This document shows, piece by piece, positions 9,861-19,340 of a stretch of 64,000 bases of DNA. The stretch is taken from positions 18,975-82,974 of the forward strand of contig JAUVVG010000017.1 in the NCBI GenBank assembly GCA_030604735.1. The letters are read 5' to 3'. The position numbers and the translations under genes were made by a program. The notes beneath the pieces are model-generated. The model searched no databases, was not told where the DNA came from, and saw nothing but the letters and a program-made list of their open reading frames with translations. This stretch comes from Azoarcus sp. (GTDB lineage: Bacteria; Pseudomonadota; Gammaproteobacteria; Burkholderiales; Rhodocyclaceae). Within the stretch, counting starts at the first letter, position 1. Each line of letters opens with the position of its first letter.

Positions 9861-10715
9861 TCAGAAACGCCCCAGATAGCTGGATGTGATCGCCTCACCC
9901 CAGAACATCGCGATCAGGCCGGCGGCGGCGAGGTAGGGGCCGAACGGGATCGGGGTGCTGCGTTGATGCTTGGTCAGGGCGATCAGGGTGATGCCGACGA
10001 TGGCGCCGACCAGCGACGAGAGCAGGATGGTCAGCGGCAGGATCTGCCAGCCCAGCCAGGCACCGATCGCGCCGAGCAGCTTGAAGTCGCCGTAGCCCAT
10101 GCCCTCCTTGCCGGTCGCGAGCTTGAACAACCAATAGACCGACCAGAGCGAAAGGTAACCTGCCATTGCGCCGACCACCGCGCTGTCGAGTTCGGTGTAG
10201 ATGGCGCCGAGATTGAAGGCGAGTCCGATCCAGACCAGCGGCAGCGTGATCTGGTCAGGCAATAGTTGGGTGTCGAGGTCGATGAAGGCGAGTGCGATCA
10301 TGGCCCAGCAGAATATCAGCGCGCCGACCGCCGCTAGTCCGGGTCCGAAATGCCAGGCGGCGTAACCTGACAGTACCGCGGTCAGCAGTTCGACCACCGG
10401 GTAGCGGCGACTGATCGGCGCGGAGCAGTGACCACAGCGACCGCGCAGCAGCACATAGCTGACCAACGGAATGTTCTCGAGCGCCGTGATCAGATGGCCG
10501 CAATGCGGGCAACGCGAGCGTGGTATGGCGAGGTTGAACCTATCCTCCGTCGCGGGCGCGTCTTCGCCCCGGATCTCGGCCGCCTGCGCCTCCCATTCGC
10601 GCTCCATCATCCGGGGTAGACGATGGATCACGACGTTGAGGAAACTGCCGACGAACAGGCCAAGCAGGGTGATCAGGGCGGTGAAAATGACGGGTTCGAG
10701 CAGGTAATCTGTCAT
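9861..10715 (-). CDS. pilD: Type IV prepilin peptidase/N-methyltransferase
   Basis: Inner-membrane aspartic protease that cleaves and N-methylates type IV prepilins and type II pseudopilins. It has 284 residues. The cytoplasmic zinc domain has two CxxC pairs (Cys69, Cys72, Cys94, Cys97). The catalytic aspartates are in FIDLDTQLLPD (near Asp146) and GYGDFK (Asp210). About seven to eight hydrophobic segments fit the A24 family. It is the last gene of a pilB-pilC-pilD block, with 20 bases between it and pilC, indicating an operon. No pilin gene lies in the window. Confidence 0.97.
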   Translation of the reverse strand: MTDYLLEPVIFTALITLLGLFVGSFLNVVIHRLPRMMEREWEAQAAEIRGEDAPATEDRFNLAIPRSRCPHCGHLITALENIPLVSYVLLRGRCGHCSAPISRRYPVVELLTAVLSGYAAWHFGPGLAAVGALIFCWAMIALAFIDLDTQLLPDQITLPLVWIGLAFNLGAIYTELDSAVVGAMAGYLSLWSVYWLFKLATGKEGMGYGDFKLLGAIGAWLGWQILPLTILLSSLVGAIVGITLIALTKHQRSTPIPFGPYLAAAGLIAMFWGEAITSSYLGRF

Positions 10716-10735
10716 AGGGACGGTCGGAGAAGCGT

Positions 10736-11971
10736 TTATACGACCGCGCCGAGCTTGAAGATTGGCAGGTACATCGCGACCACGAGGCCGCCGATGACGG
10801 TGCCGAGAAAGACCATGATGATGGGTTCGAGCAGGGTGGACAGGCCGGCTACCGCGTCGTCGACTTCCTGTTCGTAGAAGTCGGCGACCTTGCTCAGCAT
10901 CGAATCGAGCTGACCGGATTCCTCGCCGATCGACACCATCTGCACCACCATGGTCGGGAACACGTTGGCGCTTTGCATCGCGACGGTCAGGCTGGTACCT
11001 GTGCTGACATCGGTCTGGATCTGTTTGGTCGCCATCAGATAGACATGGTTGCCAGATGCGCCACCCACCGAATCCAGCGCTTCGACTAGCGGTACGCCGG
11101 CTGCGAACATCGTCGAGAGGGTGCGGGCCCAGCGTGCGACGGTGGCCTTGCGAATGATGTCACCGATGACCGGGAGTTGCAGCACGACCCGATCGACCAG
11201 GTTCTGCATCTTGGGTGAACGTTTGTACAGATAGCTTATCGTGAGGACCGTACCGATGATGATGCCGAAAATGAGGTACCACCATTCGACGAAGAAGTCG
11301 GACATCGCGATCACGATCAGGGTCGGGGCCGGGAGGTCGGCGCCGAAGCTGGTGAAGACGTTCTTGAACTCGGGGATCACGAACAGCATCATTACCGCGA
11401 TCACCAGCGCGGCGACCACGACCACCGCGATCGGATAGAACAGCGCGGACTTGATCTTGCTCTTGATCGCGAGGATCTTTTCCTTGTAGGTCGCGAGGCG
11501 CTCGAGCAGGTTGTCTAGGATCCCCGCCTGTTCACCAGCGGCGACCAGATTGCAGAAGAGCTTGTCGAAGTAGAGCGGGTGGCGGCTGAAGGCCTGCGAC
11601 AGGCTGGAGCCGGTCTCGACGTCGGTGCGGATCTCGTTGAGCAGGCGCGCCAGGCTGGGGTTGGACGAGCCCTTGATGCCGATGTCGAAGGCCTGTAGCA
11701 AGGGGACGCCGGAGCGCATCATGGTGGCGAGCTGGCGGGTGAAGAGCGCGATGTCCTTCTCGGTGATCTTGTGACCCCGGGACATCTTCTGCTTCTTGAC
11801 CTTGGTGGACATGACACCTTGGCGACGCAAGGTGGCCTGGACCACGGATTCGGCGGTGGCGCGGATCTCGCCGCGGACGATGCGGCCGGTCTTGTCCTTG
11901 CCTTCCCAGTGGAAGAGGTACTCCTTGGGGCCGGTGGCTGCGCCGCGTCTGGCCTGGGCTGTTGTCGCCAT
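10736..11971 (-). CDS. pilC: Type IV pilus inner-membrane platform protein
   Basis: Polytopic inner-membrane platform of the type IV pilus machine that couples the ATPases to pilin assembly; 411 residues. It contains two T2SSF domains: the first begins near TRQLATMMRSGVPLLQAFDIG, the second near ARTLSTMFAAGVPLVEALDSVGG. Each is followed by a hydrophobic helix (FYPIAVVVVAALVIAVMMLFV and LSTLLEPIIMVFLG). The N-terminus (YLFHWEGKDKTGRIVRGEI) is typical of PilC. It lies 23 bases after pilB and directly before pilD, so the three are probably one transcript. Confidence 0.97.
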   Translation of the reverse strand: MATTAQARRGAATGPKEYLFHWEGKDKTGRIVRGEIRATAESVVQATLRRQGVMSTKVKKQKMSRGHKITEKDIALFTRQLATMMRSGVPLLQAFDIGIKGSSNPSLARLLNEIRTDVETGSSLSQAFSRHPLYFDKLFCNLVAAGEQAGILDNLLERLATYKEKILAIKSKIKSALFYPIAVVVVAALVIAVMMLFVIPEFKNVFTSFGADLPAPTLIVIAMSDFFVEWWYLIFGIIIGTVLTISYLYKRSPKMQNLVDRVVLQLPVIGDIIRKATVARWARTLSTMFAAGVPLVEALDSVGGASGNHVYLMATKQIQTDVSTGTSLTVAMQSANVFPTMVVQMVSIGEESGQLDSMLSKVADFYEQEVDDAVAGLSTLLEPIIMVFLGTVIGGLVVAMYLPIFKLGAVV

Positions 11972-11994
11972 GAGTGCTTGTTCCCGATTCGAGT

Positions 11995-13713
11995 CTATTC
12001 GTTGGTGGTTGCGAGGACTTCTTCGAGCGAAGTGACGCCTTGCCTGACCTTGAGCAGACCGGATTCACGCAAATCCTTGACGCCTTCGATCTTCGCCTGC
12101 TCGGCAATGTCCATGGAGTTACCGTTGGTCATGATGATATGCGCAATCTCTTCGCTGATGGGCATGACCTGGTAGATGCCGACCCGGCCCTTGTAGCCGG
12201 TGCCGCCGCAGCGCTCGCAGCCTTTGGGTCCGTAGGTTTGCCAGCTGCCGTCCAATTCGTCCGCGCCGAAACCGGCCTGCAGCAGCGCCTCGACCGGGAT
12301 GTCCACCGGTTGCTTGCACGAGCATAGCCTGCGCGCAAGACGTTGCGCGGTGATCAGGATCACCGACGAGGCGATGTTGAACGGTGCCACACCCATGTTC
12401 TTGAGGCGCTCCAGCGTGGTCGGGGCGTCGTTGGTGTGCAGCGTGGACAACACGAGGTGACCGGTTTGCGCAGCCTTGATCGAGATCTCAGCGGTTTCGA
12501 GGTCGCGAATCTCGCCGACCATGATCACGTCCGGATCCTGGCGCAGGAAAGCCCGGAGTGCGGCGGCGAAGGTCAGGCCGGCCTTCTCGTTGACGTTGAC
12601 CTGGTTGATGCCTGCGAGGTTGATTTCGGCCGGATCCTCGGCGGTCGAGATATTGACGCCAGCGGTGTTGAGGATGTTGAGACAGGTATAGAGAGAAACC
12701 GTCTTGCCCGAACCGGTGGGCCCGGTGACCAGAATCATGCCGTAGGGGCGCTCGACCGCATCGAGCAGGGCTTTTTTCTGTTCCGGCTCATAACCCAGCG
12801 CATCGACCCCGAGCATCGCCGATGACGGGTCGAGAATACGCATCACGATCTTTTCGCCGTGCAGCGTCGGCAACGACGACACCCGGAAATCGATCGACTT
12901 GTTCTTGGACAGCACCAGCTTCATGCGGCCGTCTTGCGGGACCCGCTTCTCGGAGATGTCCAGCCGTGAGATCACCTTGATCCGGGCGGCGATCTTGTCC
13001 TTGAGGACCAGGGGAGGCTGGGCGATCTCGCGCAGCACGCCGTCGGTACGGACGCGGATGCGGTAATACTTCTCATACGGTTCGAAGTGGACGTCGGACG
13101 CCCCTTCGTTGATCGCGTCGATCAAGACCTTCTGGATGAAGCGCACCACCGGCGCGTCATCGACTTCCTGCGAGGCATCGTCTGAATCGGCGCCTTCGGT
13201 CGGAGCCTCCTTGTCAAGGAGGTCCATGTCGAAGTCTTCGCCGGTGAGTTCCTTGAGCGTCTGCTCGGCGGACTCGGACAGTTTGTCGACCACCTTGCCG
13301 AGCCGATCGGCCTCGGCGACGACCAGATCGATCTGCATGCCGCTCTGGAAACGGATCTCGTCCAGCGCCCGCATGTTGGAGGGGTCGGCGGTTGCGATGG
13401 TGAGCCGGTTCTGGCGCTTCATCAGCGGCAGGACCTGGTGCTTGCTCATCAGCTTGCGATCGATCCCGTCTCGTTGCACCGTCTGGGGGTCGAGGGCGCC
13501 GATGTCGATAACCGGGTAACCAAAGGTTTCGGCGGCGAAGCAGGCGATTTCGCGCGTGCTCAGCAGCTTGCGCTGGGCAAGCTCAAGGATGAAGCCGTTG
13601 GTATTGGCCTTGGAGGCAGTCGTGCACGAGATCGCGTCGGCTTCGGAAAGCCGGCCTTGCTGGATAAGTGCGCGGGCCAAGCCGCTCAATGGGGTCTGAG
13701 GGTTCGCTGCCAT
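11995..13713 (-). CDS. pilB: Type IV pilus assembly ATPase
   Basis: Hexameric extension ATPase that powers pilus polymerisation; cytoplasmic, 572 residues. The N-terminal T2SSE-N domain spans roughly residues 1-180. The core has the Walker A motif GPTGSGKT (about 328-335), the Asp box, Walker B around VIMVGEIRDLET and the His box STLHTND. A tetracysteine zinc motif follows (CSCKQ then CERCGGTG). It is first in the pilB-pilC-pilD block. PilT is not in the window, so pilus retraction genes must be elsewhere. Confidence 0.97.
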   Translation of the reverse strand: MAANPQTPLSGLARALIQQGRLSEADAISCTTASKANTNGFILELAQRKLLSTREIACFAAETFGYPVIDIGALDPQTVQRDGIDRKLMSKHQVLPLMKRQNRLTIATADPSNMRALDEIRFQSGMQIDLVVAEADRLGKVVDKLSESAEQTLKELTGEDFDMDLLDKEAPTEGADSDDASQEVDDAPVVRFIQKVLIDAINEGASDVHFEPYEKYYRIRVRTDGVLREIAQPPLVLKDKIAARIKVISRLDISEKRVPQDGRMKLVLSKNKSIDFRVSSLPTLHGEKIVMRILDPSSAMLGVDALGYEPEQKKALLDAVERPYGMILVTGPTGSGKTVSLYTCLNILNTAGVNISTAEDPAEINLAGINQVNVNEKAGLTFAAALRAFLRQDPDVIMVGEIRDLETAEISIKAAQTGHLVLSTLHTNDAPTTLERLKNMGVAPFNIASSVILITAQRLARRLCSCKQPVDIPVEALLQAGFGADELDGSWQTYGPKGCERCGGTGYKGRVGIYQVMPISEEIAHIIMTNGNSMDIAEQAKIEGVKDLRESGLLKVRQGVTSLEEVLATTNE

Positions 13714-13800
13714 GGCTTAGCTAGGAGACTGGCATTCGATCTTGCCTATGCCGTAACGTATTGTAAAGAGGCCGTTGCGTCCAACTCCCCCGAATTACGC

Positions 13801-15090
13801 TCAATCCGGGGCGGTTTCCATCCGTTCGGTATGGGGGCGGTAAAGTCTGACCATGCGGACCATCTTGTCTTCGGTCTGGATCACTTCTATCGTCACCCCT
13901 GCTATCCGGAACGACAGGTCGGCCTCGGGGATATCCTGAAGGTGTTCCAGAATCAGCCCGTTGAGCGTCTTCGGTCCTTCCACCGGCAATTCCACCCCGA
14001 GACGGCGATTCAGTTCACGCAGGTTCTGGCTGCCGTCGACCAGCACGTTTCCGTCTTCGTTCCAGGCGAGTTTGTTCGCGCCTTCGGGCAAGGTTGTCGT
14101 GAACTTGCCGATCATTTCCTCGATGATGTCCTCGAGTGTGAGCAGGCCCAGCAGTTCGCCATATTCATCGACGACCAGTGCGAGCCGTTGCTGGTTCTCC
14201 TGGAAGAACTGCAGTTGGGAATAAAGTGGCGTGTCGGCCGGGATGAAATAGGGTTTCGCCACCAAGTCGGGAATCTCCTCGACCGCGAAACCGCTCTCCA
14301 GGGCCCGTGCCAGCATGCGGCGCAGATGCAGAACGCCGATCACGCGCTCGTTCTCGCCATCGAGCACCGGTAGTCGGGTGTGGTAAGCCGTGGCGATCTG
14401 CTCCCGGATCGACTCCGGGGCATGGCGCAAGTCTATGCTTTCGATCGCGCCGCGCGGGACCATCACGTCCTCGACCGTGATGTGTTCCAGGTCGAACAGG
14501 TTCACCAGGATGTCGCGGTTCTTCTGCGGGATGTACTGGCCGGACTCCAGTACCATCGAACGGATTTCCTCCACCGACATTCCAGAGGACTTTGCTCCCT
14601 TGGGCTGCAGCCTGAGCAACCACAGAATCGCACTGACGAAGAGGTTGACGAACCAGACCGCCGGGTAGGACAGACGCAGCAGGACGGTGAGCGGGTAGCT
14701 GACGATCACCGCGAGTCGGTCGGCGTGGTGCGCGCCGATCACCTTGGGCGTGATCTCCGAGAACACGAGGATGAAGAAGGTGAGCAGCACGGTGCCGGCC
14801 GCCAGCGCCCAGCCTTCTTCACCAACCAGATTGATCGTGATGACGCTGGCCAGCGTTGCCGCAGCGACGTTGACCAGATTGTTGAACAACAAGACCACGC
14901 CGAGCAGGCGGTCGGTCTTGTCCAGCAGTTCGACCGCGAGTCGGGCGCCACGATGGCCGTTGGACGCGAGAGAACGCAGTCGGTAACGATTGGAGGCCAT
15001 CATGACCGTCTCGGTCATCGACGACATGCCTGACAGGACCAGCAGAATGATCAGAGCGGCAAACTGGATTTCGAGCGAGAGGGATCCCAT
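13801..15090 (-). CDS. CNNM/CorC-type transporter with DUF21, CBS pair and CorC-HlyC domain
   Basis: A 429-residue inner-membrane protein. Residues about 5-190 form the DUF21 (CNNM) membrane domain with three to four helices, including the small-residue-rich SGMSSMTETVMMASNRYRL and the LVFSEITPKVIGA segment conserved in magnesium-transporting CNNM proteins. Two CBS domains follow (around VEDVMVPRGAIESIDLR and ARALESGFAVEEIPD to DEYGELLGLLTLEDI). A C-terminal CorC/HlyC domain (roughly 330-415) completes it. The family is linked to Mg2+/Co2+ efflux or resistance; older annotations as haemolysin are misleading. It starts 12 bases after ypjD ends, so the two probably share a transcript, divergent from ffh. 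Confidence 0.9.
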   Translation of the reverse strand: MGSLSLEIQFAALIILLVLSGMSSMTETVMMASNRYRLRSLASNGHRGARLAVELLDKTDRLLGVVLLFNNLVNVAAATLASVITINLVGEEGWALAAGTVLLTFFILVFSEITPKVIGAHHADRLAVIVSYPLTVLLRLSYPAVWFVNLFVSAILWLLRLQPKGAKSSGMSVEEIRSMVLESGQYIPQKNRDILVNLFDLEHITVEDVMVPRGAIESIDLRHAPESIREQIATAYHTRLPVLDGENERVIGVLHLRRMLARALESGFAVEEIPDLVAKPYFIPADTPLYSQLQFFQENQQRLALVVDEYGELLGLLTLEDIIEEMIGKFTTTLPEGANKLAWNEDGNVLVDGSQNLRELNRRLGVELPVEGPKTLNGLILEHLQDIPEADLSFRIAGVTIEVIQTEDKMVRMVRLYRPHTERMETAPD

Positions 15091-15102
15091 TGAGACGCGG
15101 GG

Positions 15103-15930
15103 TCAGCCCGCCCGGCCCAGCAGCACCTCGACGACGAACCGACTGCCCATGTAGGCCAGGATCAAGGCGATGAATCCCGCCAGGGTCCAGCGCAGGGCGA
15201 CCCGACCGCGCCAACCCCAGACCCGTCGCCCGAATAGCAGCGCGCCGAACAGCAGCCACGAGATGATCGCGAAGACGGTCTTGTGGTCGAGGCGGAAGGC
15301 CTGCCCGAACAAAGCCTCGGAGAAGATGATCCCGGACCCCAGGGTCAGCGTCAGCAGCACGAACGCGATGCTGATCAGCCTGAACAACAGGGTTTCCATC
15401 GTCAGCAGCGGGGGCAGGTTGGCGACGCTGCGGCTGATGCGGCCGCTATGCAGTTGCCGCTCGGCATAGGCCATCAGCATCGCATGCAGGGCGGCCAGCG
15501 TGAACAGGCTGTAAGCGAGCATCGCAACGATGAAGTGGGCACGGAACGCCGGCGAGGCGGCATTGATCAGCACATGGGGCCCGGTGAAGACCAGGGGCAG
15601 CAGGCTGCCGACGACGCCGGCTGGCAACACCATGATGTGCAGGCCGTCCAGTCGGGCATAGAAGGTCTCTATCCAGTAGAAGCAGACCGCCAGCCAGATG
15701 ATCAGCGATACGGCGAGGCCGAACCCGAATCGCATCTCGTTGCCCGGGAACATGGAGGCGTGAATGGCCAGTCCATGCAGGATCAGGGCGGCGAGCAAGA
15801 CGAGACGTTCGGCTGTCGTCATGCACTGGCGGGGTGCGGGAGAGGCCGTTTGGATGCATGTCCGCCAGAACCAAAGGCCCAGGGCGCCGTAGAGCAGGGC
15901 GGCGAACAGATGAAGTAGAATGGTCAGCAT
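15103..15930 (-). CDS. YpjD-type cytochrome c assembly (CcsA-like) membrane protein
   Basis: A 275-residue integral membrane protein with about eight hydrophobic helices. The C-terminal half (residues about 125-270) resembles the CcsA/ResC-like cytochrome c assembly domain, and the segment HKTVFAIISWLLFGALLFG followed by RGRVALRWTLAGF is typical of the YpjD family. Members are related to haem-handling proteins, but the precise role of YpjD is unresolved. It is transcribed ahead of the CorC-like gene and divergently from ffh, an order I recall as common in beta- and gammaproteobacteria. Confidence 0.88.
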   Translation of the reverse strand: MLTILLHLFAALLYGALGLWFWRTCIQTASPAPRQCMTTAERLVLLAALILHGLAIHASMFPGNEMRFGFGLAVSLIIWLAVCFYWIETFYARLDGLHIMVLPAGVVGSLLPLVFTGPHVLINAASPAFRAHFIVAMLAYSLFTLAALHAMLMAYAERQLHSGRISRSVANLPPLLTMETLLFRLISIAFVLLTLTLGSGIIFSEALFGQAFRLDHKTVFAIISWLLFGALLFGRRVWGWRGRVALRWTLAGFIALILAYMGSRFVVEVLLGRAG

Positions 15931-16028
15931 AGTTCGCGATAGTTTACTCCATGGCTTGCGAACGCTGGCGGATTTGCATGCATGCCGCCCGACTGCATTT
16001 CACTCATTCCTCCCTGGTTCGGACCTCT

Positions 16029-17387
16029 ATGCTCGACAATCTTACCCAACGCCTGTCAAAAGTCGTCAAAACCCTCCGCGGCCAGGCTCGCCTGACCGAG
16101 GACAACATCCAGGAGGCGATGCGCGAGGTGCGCATGGCCTTGCTCGAGGCCGATGTCGCGCTGCCGGTGGTCAAGGAACTGATCACCCGGGTCAAGGAGA
16201 AGGCGATCGGCCAGGAGGTGATCGGGTCGCTGACGCCGGGACAGGCGCTGGTCGGGGTCGTGCATGATGAACTGAAGGCCTTGATGGGTGGCTCGCATAC
16301 CGGACTGGATCTGTCGACCCAGCCGCCGGCGGTGATTCTGATGGCTGGTCTGCAGGGCGCGGGCAAGACGACGACGACCGGCAAGCTCGGCAAGCTGTTG
16401 CATGAGCGGATGAAGAAGAAGGTGCTGGCGGTATCGACCGACGTCTATCGTCCGGCCGCGATCGAACAGTTGAAAACCGTGGCCGGCCAGGCCGGCGTCG
16501 ACTTTTTCGCCTCGACGATCGAACAGAAGCCTGTCGCTATCGCGCAGGCGGCCCTGGACCATGCGCGACGTCATTACTATGACGTGGTGCTGGTCGATAC
16601 CGCCGGTCGTCTGGCGATCGACGAGGCGATGATGGCCGAGATCAAGGCCTTGCATGCCGCGGTCAAGCCGGTCGAGACCCTGTTCGTGGTCGATGCGATG
16701 CTGGGCCAGGATGCGGTCAATACTGCACGGGCGTTCAACGAGGCCTTGCCGCTGACCGGTGTGGTGCTGACCAAGCTCGATGGCGATTCGCGTGGCGGCG
16801 CCGCGCTGTCGGTGCGCCATGTCACCGGCAAGCCGCTCAAGTTCGCCGGTGTGGGTGAGAAGCTCTCGGGCCTGGAAGAATTCCATCCGGAGCGCATGGC
16901 CAGCCGCATCCTCGGCATGGGCGACATCATGGGTCTGGTCGAAGAGGCGAGACGTGGTGTCGACGAGGAGAAAGCGCGTGATTTCGCGAAGAAGCTGAAG
17001 TCTGGCAAGGGCTTCGACCTGAACGATTTCAAGGAGCAGATCGCCCAGATGCGCAAGATGGGCGGGCTGTCGTCGATGCTGGACAAGTTGCCTGCCCAGT
17101 TCGCGCAGGCGGCCGGTCAGTTGCAGGGCGGGGCGGAAGAGAAGCAGATCGGCAGGATAGAAGGCATCATCAATTCGATGACACCGTCCGAGCGGGCCAA
17201 ACCCGAGCTACTCAAGGCCAGCCGCAAGCGACGTATCGCGACCGGCGCCGGGGTGTCGGTGCAGGAGGTCAACCGTTTGCTGAAACAGTTCGAGCAGACC
17301 CAGAAGATGATGAAGCAGTTCTCAAAGGGGGGCATGCAGAAGATGATGCGCAGCATGAAGGGCATGCTGCCCGGCATGCCGCGTTGA
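16029..17387 (+). CDS. ffh: Signal recognition particle GTPase
   Basis: Binds 4.5S RNA and signal sequences and targets inner-membrane proteins to the Sec translocon with FtsY. The product has 452 residues when started at the ATG at 16029 (MLDNLTQRLSKV), which matches the family N-terminus; upstream in-frame ATGs give an unlikely extension. The N domain spans about 1-90. The G domain has G1 at GLQGAGKTTTTGK (107-119), DTAGRL and TKLDGDSRGG. The methionine-rich M domain ends in MMRSMKGMLPGMPR. The CinA-like gene starts 13 bases after its stop. Confidence 0.98.
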   Translation: MLDNLTQRLSKVVKTLRGQARLTEDNIQEAMREVRMALLEADVALPVVKELITRVKEKAIGQEVIGSLTPGQALVGVVHDELKALMGGSHTGLDLSTQPPAVILMAGLQGAGKTTTTGKLGKLLHERMKKKVLAVSTDVYRPAAIEQLKTVAGQAGVDFFASTIEQKPVAIAQAALDHARRHYYDVVLVDTAGRLAIDEAMMAEIKALHAAVKPVETLFVVDAMLGQDAVNTARAFNEALPLTGVVLTKLDGDSRGGAALSVRHVTGKPLKFAGVGEKLSGLEEFHPERMASRILGMGDIMGLVEEARRGVDEEKARDFAKKLKSGKGFDLNDFKEQIAQMRKMGGLSSMLDKLPAQFAQAAGQLQGGAEEKQIGRIEGIINSMTPSERAKPELLKASRKRRIATGAGVSVQEVNRLLKQFEQTQKMMKQFSKGGMQKMMRSMKGMLPGMPR

Positions 17388-17400
17388 GCGGGGGCAGGCC

Positions 17401-18150
17401 ATGAATTTCGGTGCAATCATCATCGGTGACGAGATCCTTTCCGGTCGCCGGACCGACAAGCATCTGGTGAAACTGATCGAGATGCTCGGTGCGCGCGGGT
17501 TGAAGCTCTCGTGGGCGCGCTATGTCGGCGACGAGCCAGGCAGGCTCTTGCAGATGTTGCGCGAGAGTTTCGCCAGTGGTGACACGGTTTTCAGCTTCGG
17601 CGGCATCGGCGCGACGCCGGACGATCGGACCCGGCAGTCGGCAGCGGCCGCGCTGGACCTCGATCTGGCGCTCCACCCCGAGGCGGAGGCGCTGATACGG
17701 GCCAAGTTCGGTGGTGAGATCACGCCATACCGTTTGCAGATGGGCGTCTTTCCGGTCGGGAGCGAGATCATCCCCAACCCCTACAACCAGATCCCCGGTT
17801 TCTCGATCCGCAACCATTTCTTCGTTCCCGGTTTTCCGGTGATGGCCTGGCCGATGGTCGAATGGGTGTTGGACACCCGTTTTGCGGACTTGCACCATCG
17901 AGACGACTATGTGGAACAGTCGATCACGATCGAGGATGCGCTTGAGGGTCATCTGATCGACTTGATGGAGCAGGTGACCGCGGCGTTTCCCGAAGCGAGC
18001 CTCTTCAGTCTGCCGACCGTGGCTGGAGATGGCCTCAAACGCTCGGTTGAACTGGGTATGAAAGGCGCGACGGCGCAGGTCGAGGCAGCGATGCGCTTGA
18101 TCAAGAATGAAGTGAGCGCCAGGGGTTACGTGTGGCAGGACAAGGGCTGA
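17401..18150 (+). CDS. CinA-like molybdopterin-binding domain protein
   Basis: A 249-residue protein with a MoCF-biosynthesis (MoaB/CinA N-terminal) domain: GAIIIGDEILSGRRTDKH at the start, then TVFSFGGIGATPDDRTRQ, the glycine-rich nucleotide-binding loop. It lacks the C-terminal nicotinamide-nucleotide amidase domain of full CinA. Stand-alone members are annotated as competence/damage-inducible protein A; related domains bind molybdopterin or cleave ADP-ribose. Substrate is not predictable here. It follows ffh closely and its 3' end overlaps the next gene by 19 bases, so this is a plus-strand operon from ffh to gloA. Confidence 0.88.
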   Translation: MNFGAIIIGDEILSGRRTDKHLVKLIEMLGARGLKLSWARYVGDEPGRLLQMLRESFASGDTVFSFGGIGATPDDRTRQSAAAALDLDLALHPEAEALIRAKFGGEITPYRLQMGVFPVGSEIIPNPYNQIPGFSIRNHFFVPGFPVMAWPMVEWVLDTRFADLHHRDDYVEQSITIEDALEGHLIDLMEQVTAAFPEASLFSLPTVAGDGLKRSVELGMKGATAQVEAAMRLIKNEVSARGYVWQDKG

Positions 18151-18941
18151 AGCTGTTCGGTTCCGGTCGGACGCCGAGCGTCGCGCCAACCGAAACTCGC
18201 GCGGAGATCGTCATCGCTGGCCGGGCGCTGAGCTATACCTTGAAGCACTCGTCGCGACGCAGTTTTGCGTTGCAGCTCGATCCGCGCGGCATTCGGGTGG
18301 CGGCGCCGCTCGGCGCGAGGCGGGAAGAAGTCGAACGCTTTGTGCAAGGACATGCCGGCTGGCTGATCGACAAGCTCGGCCAGCAGGCGCAACGGCAGGC
18401 AAGACAGTTGTTCGAGCCCGTCGACGGTGCTCTGTTTCCCGTATTTGGACAATCGTGTCGTCTCCGCCTGATCGATCACTCGCGCGGCGTGAAGTGGGGT
18501 AGGGCCGAAGACGGGCTGGAAGAGTTGTGCATCGGGCGGCGAGCCGATCCCGACCGTATGCTTGTCGCGGCGTTGAAGAAGCGGTCGCTCGTCTGGTTCG
18601 AAGGGCGGGTAGCCGAGTATTGTCACAGGCTAGGCTTGGTACCGCCACCGGTCGGGATCACGTCCGCCCGGACCCGCTGGGGGAGTTGCAGCGCGCGCAG
18701 CGGCATCCGGCTTCATTGGCGGCTGCTCCACCTCCCCGCTGCGTTGGGTGACTATGTCGTCGCGCACGAAGTGGCGCATCTGCTCGAAATGAATCATTCC
18801 CCCCGCTTCTGGTCTGTGGTCGAGCGGCTTTATCCCGACTGGCGATCCGCGCGGGTCGCGCTACGCAAGGCAGGGGCGGAGCTACCTATGATCGGTGTTG
18901 CGCGTGGGCGTGAGCCGGTCGATGACATCAGAGAGGACTGA
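18132..18941 (+). CDS. YgjP-type zinc metallopeptidase (DUF45/M48-like)
   Basis: A 269-residue protein with the zincin motif HEVAH (His212, Glu213, His216) followed by a third putative ligand, His222, in MNHSPRFW. That arrangement, together with [18 protein letters not shown] before it, is the signature of the YgjP/DUF45 family. No signal peptide is present, so it should be cytoplasmic. The start is a GTG at 18132, giving a 19-base overlap with the CinA-like gene; a later start is possible. The family's substrates are unknown; in some genomes it sits with restriction or stress genes. gloA begins two bases after its stop codon. Confidence 0.85.
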   Translation: MAGQGLKLFGSGRTPSVAPTETRAEIVIAGRALSYTLKHSSRRSFALQLDPRGIRVAAPLGARREEVERFVQGHAGWLIDKLGQQAQRQARQLFEPVDGALFPVFGQSCRLRLIDHSRGVKWGRAEDGLEELCIGRRADPDRMLVAALKKRSLVWFEGRVAEYCHRLGLVPPPVGITSARTRWGSCSARSGIRLHWRLLHLPAALGDYVVAHEVAHLLEMNHSPRFWSVVERLYPDWRSARVALRKAGAELPMIGVARGREPVDDIRED

Positions 18942-18942
18942 C

Positions 18943-19326
18943 ATGCGTTTGTTGCACACGATGTTGCGAGTGGGAAACCTGGATCGCTCGCTGGCCTTTT
19001 ATACCGAAGTGCTGGGGATGCGGCTGCTTCGTCGGCAGGACTATCCGGAGGGGCGGTTTACGCTGGCCTTCGTGGGCTTTCAGGACGAATCCGAAGGGGC
19101 GGTGATCGAACTGACCCATAACTGGGATACCGAGTCCTACGACCTGGGCAATGGCTACGGCCATATCGCACTCGCGGTGCCGGATGCGTACAAGGCATGC
19201 GAGGATGTGCGCGCCCGTGGCGGCAAGGTGGTGCGCGAGGCTGGGCCCATGAAACATGGCTCGACCGTGATCGCTTTTATCGAAGATCCGGATGGGTACA
19301 AGATCGAGCTGATCCAGCGCAGCTGA
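18943..19326 (+). CDS. gloA: Lactoylglutathione lyase (glyoxalase I)
   Basis: Converts the methylglyoxal-glutathione hemithioacetal to S-lactoylglutathione. It has 127 residues, the compact bacterial Ni2+-dependent form. All four metal ligands of the E. coli enzyme are at matching positions: His5, Glu56, His74 and Glu122. The ATG at 18943 is chosen over upstream in-frame ATGs because the family begins [11 protein letters not shown] and an AGAGGA ribosome binding site precedes it. It is the last gene of the ffh-containing plus-strand cluster. The convergent sensor remnant ends 14 bases away. Confidence 0.97.
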   Translation: MRLLHTMLRVGNLDRSLAFYTEVLGMRLLRRQDYPEGRFTLAFVGFQDESEGAVIELTHNWDTESYDLGNGYGHIALAVPDAYKACEDVRARGGKVVREAGPMKHGSTVIAFIEDPDGYKIELIQRS

Positions 19327-19340
19327 AGTCTTTTCCGGGA